Positions 5,687 through 6,609 of a DNA stretch of 6,609 nt are shown here, piece by piece. Numbering within the stretch: position 1 is the first letter of the stretch; the number at the start of each line of letters is the position of its first letter. The position numbers were made by a program, and so were the translations under genes. Under the pieces are notes generated by a model. It was not told the origin of the DNA, did no database searches, and saw nothing but the letters and a program-made list of their open reading frames with translations. The stretch is from Saprospiraceae bacterium. GTDB lineage: Bacteria; Bacteroidota; Bacteroidia; Chitinophagales; Saprospiraceae. Where the stretch lies: assembly GCA_020628755.1 (NCBI GenBank), contig JAHDEQ010000023.1, positions 11,442 to 18,050 on the forward strand, given 5' to 3'.

Positions 5687-5694
5687 TACTTTTG
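5687..5694 (+). promoter_or_regulatory. Candidate Bacteroidota -7 box for the GH57 gene
   Basis: TACTTTTG fits the Bacteroidota primary sigma -7 consensus TAnnTTTG exactly and is followed by GCCC. It would place the transcript start near 5700, about 40 bases before the ATG at 5743. No TTG-type -33 box stands at the expected 17-20 base distance, so the call rests on the -7 match and its location. The motif is short enough to occur by chance in AT-rich DNA. Confidence 0.5.
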
Positions 5695-5742
5695 CCCTTA
5701 ACCTTTAGTTGGGTTTTGCGTTTAAAATTGAAATTTGTTGCC

Positions 5743-6609
5743 ATGAAAAATAAATACATCTGCATACACGGTCATTTTTATCAGCCACCAAGAGAAAATG
5801 CTTGGTTAGAAAAGGTAGAACTCCAAGATTCTGCCGCACCATTTCACGATTGGAATGAGCGCATCAACTTTGAGTGCTATGCACCCAATGCCGCTGCTCG
5901 AATCTTGGATGCTGACCAAAAAATCATCAAGATTATTAACAACTATACCAAAATTAGTTTCAATTTTGGCCCCACCCTTTTGTCTTGGCTCGAAAATGCT
6001 GATCCCGATACTTATCAAGCAATTTTAGATGCAGATAAAATTAGTCAAACCAAGTACAATAATCATGGCTCGGCCATTGCTCAGGTGCATTCGCACTTGA
6101 TTATGCCTTTGGCTAATGAACAAGATAAAAAGACGCAAGTGCTTTGGGGAATACGTGATTTCCAGCATCGTTTTGGACGCAAACCCGAAGGGATATGGCT
6201 GGCCGAAACGGCTGCCAATATCGACTCCCTAGAAACACTGGCAGAGCATGGAATCAAATATACCATCCTTGCGCCTCGACAAGCCAAAGCTCTCCGAAAA
6301 ATAGGCAATGACGACTGGAGAACCATCCACAACGAAGCATTTGATACACGTATTCCTTATTTGTGCAAACTACCTTCGGGCAAAACAATTGCCTTGTTCT
6401 TTTACGATGGGCAAATTGCTCAAGATGTGGCTTTCAAAGGCTTACTCAACAATGGAAAAGCCTTTGCCAATCGCTTTATTTCCAATTTTGATGACAATGA
6501 TTCGCCCCAATTAGTGCATATTGCTACCGATGGCGAAAGCTACGGCCACCACCACCGAAAAGGTGAAATGGCTCTCGCTGATTGCCTCAATCATATTGAG
6601 GAACAAGGC
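5743..6609 (+). CDS. Glycoside hydrolase family 57 protein (DUF3536 type), 5' part only
   Basis: The frame is open from the ATG at 5743 to the last base (289 codons, no stop), so the gene runs off the window; DUF3536-type GH57 proteins are often about 800 residues. GH57 enzymes act on alpha-glucans (amylase, branching enzyme, 4-alpha-glucanotransferase) by a retaining mechanism. Conserved blocks present: IHGHFYQPPRENAW (8-21, the HxxQPP motif), SFNFGPTLLSWLE (72-84), EGIWLAETAANID (149-161), where Glu155 is the expected nucleophile, and IATDGESYGHHH (260-271), where Asp263 is the expected acid/base. There is no signal peptide, so it is probably cytoplasmic. The exact glucan reaction cannot be told; this subgroup is poorly characterised and is called GH57/DUF3536 from the YGHHHR block and the N-terminal motif. 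It is divergent from rimM, with a -7-like box about 49 bases upstream. Later motifs and the C-terminal domain are outside the window. Confidence 0.93.
   Translation, partial: MKNKYICIHGHFYQPPRENAWLEKVELQDSAAPFHDWNERINFECYAPNAAARILDADQKIIKIINNYTKISFNFGPTLLSWLENADPDTYQAILDADKISQTKYNNHGSAIAQVHSHLIMPLANEQDKKTQVLWGIRDFQHRFGRKPEGIWLAETAANIDSLETLAEHGIKYTILAPRQAKALRKIGNDDWRTIHNEAFDTRIPYLCKLPSGKTIALFFYDGQIAQDVAFKGLLNNGKAFANRFISNFDDNDSPQLVHIATDGESYGHHHRKGEMALADCLNHIEEQG

Noticed and set aside
6081..6514. Open frames on both strands inside the GH57 gene (6081-6332 minus, 6308-6514 plus)
   Set aside because: The GH57 frame is continuous through this stretch and carries catalytic motifs; these are shadows.

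Overview
The window is AT-rich chromosomal DNA that looks like Bacteroidota, perhaps from the Saprospirae, Chitinophaga or Cytophaga side. The grounds are: starts without clear Shine-Dalgarno sequences, two -7 boxes of the Bacteroidota form TAnnTTTG in the one divergent intergenic region, an outer-membrane barrel whose signal peptide ends in '-AQ', a short LuxC-like acyl-CoA reductase of the type common in that phylum, and short forms of PabB and PabC. I see no insertion sequence, tRNA, rRNA, CRISPR array, phage gene or toxin-antitoxin pair. Most of the window is ordinary housekeeping and accessory metabolism.

Layout. 71-859 (+): secreted outer-membrane beta-barrel protein. 920-5086 (+): five closely packed genes that look like one transcription unit. 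They are an RluD-type 23S rRNA pseudouridine synthase, a DUF1415 protein that starts at the base after the rluD stop, a LuxC-like acyl-CoA reductase that overlaps DUF1415 by ATGA, aminodeoxychorismate synthase component I (pabB), and an aminodeoxychorismate lyase-like class IV aminotransferase (pabC). 5072-5599 (-): rimM, convergent with pabC and overlapping it by 15 bases. 5600-5742: a divergent promoter region. 5743-6609 (+): the first 289 codons of a GH57/DUF3536 glycoside hydrolase that runs off the window.

How the genes fit together. PabB and PabC catalyse consecutive steps from chorismate to 4-aminobenzoate for folate; no amidotransferase PabA is seen here. RluD and RimM both act on ribosome maturation but lie on opposite strands. 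DUF1415 has no known function. The acyl-CoA reductase is the most unusual gene. Its fold landmarks are present, but the position where I expect the catalytic cysteine is serine (Ser203), and two other normally conserved motifs have diverged. It may be a pseudoenzyme or a repurposed paralogue.

Other points worth a second look are a 95-base out-of-frame overlap between pabB and pabC, a 26-base near-perfect palindrome inside pabB, and several tight perfect inverted repeats within coding sequence. Comparisons with families are from memory of their typical motifs; no alignment was run.
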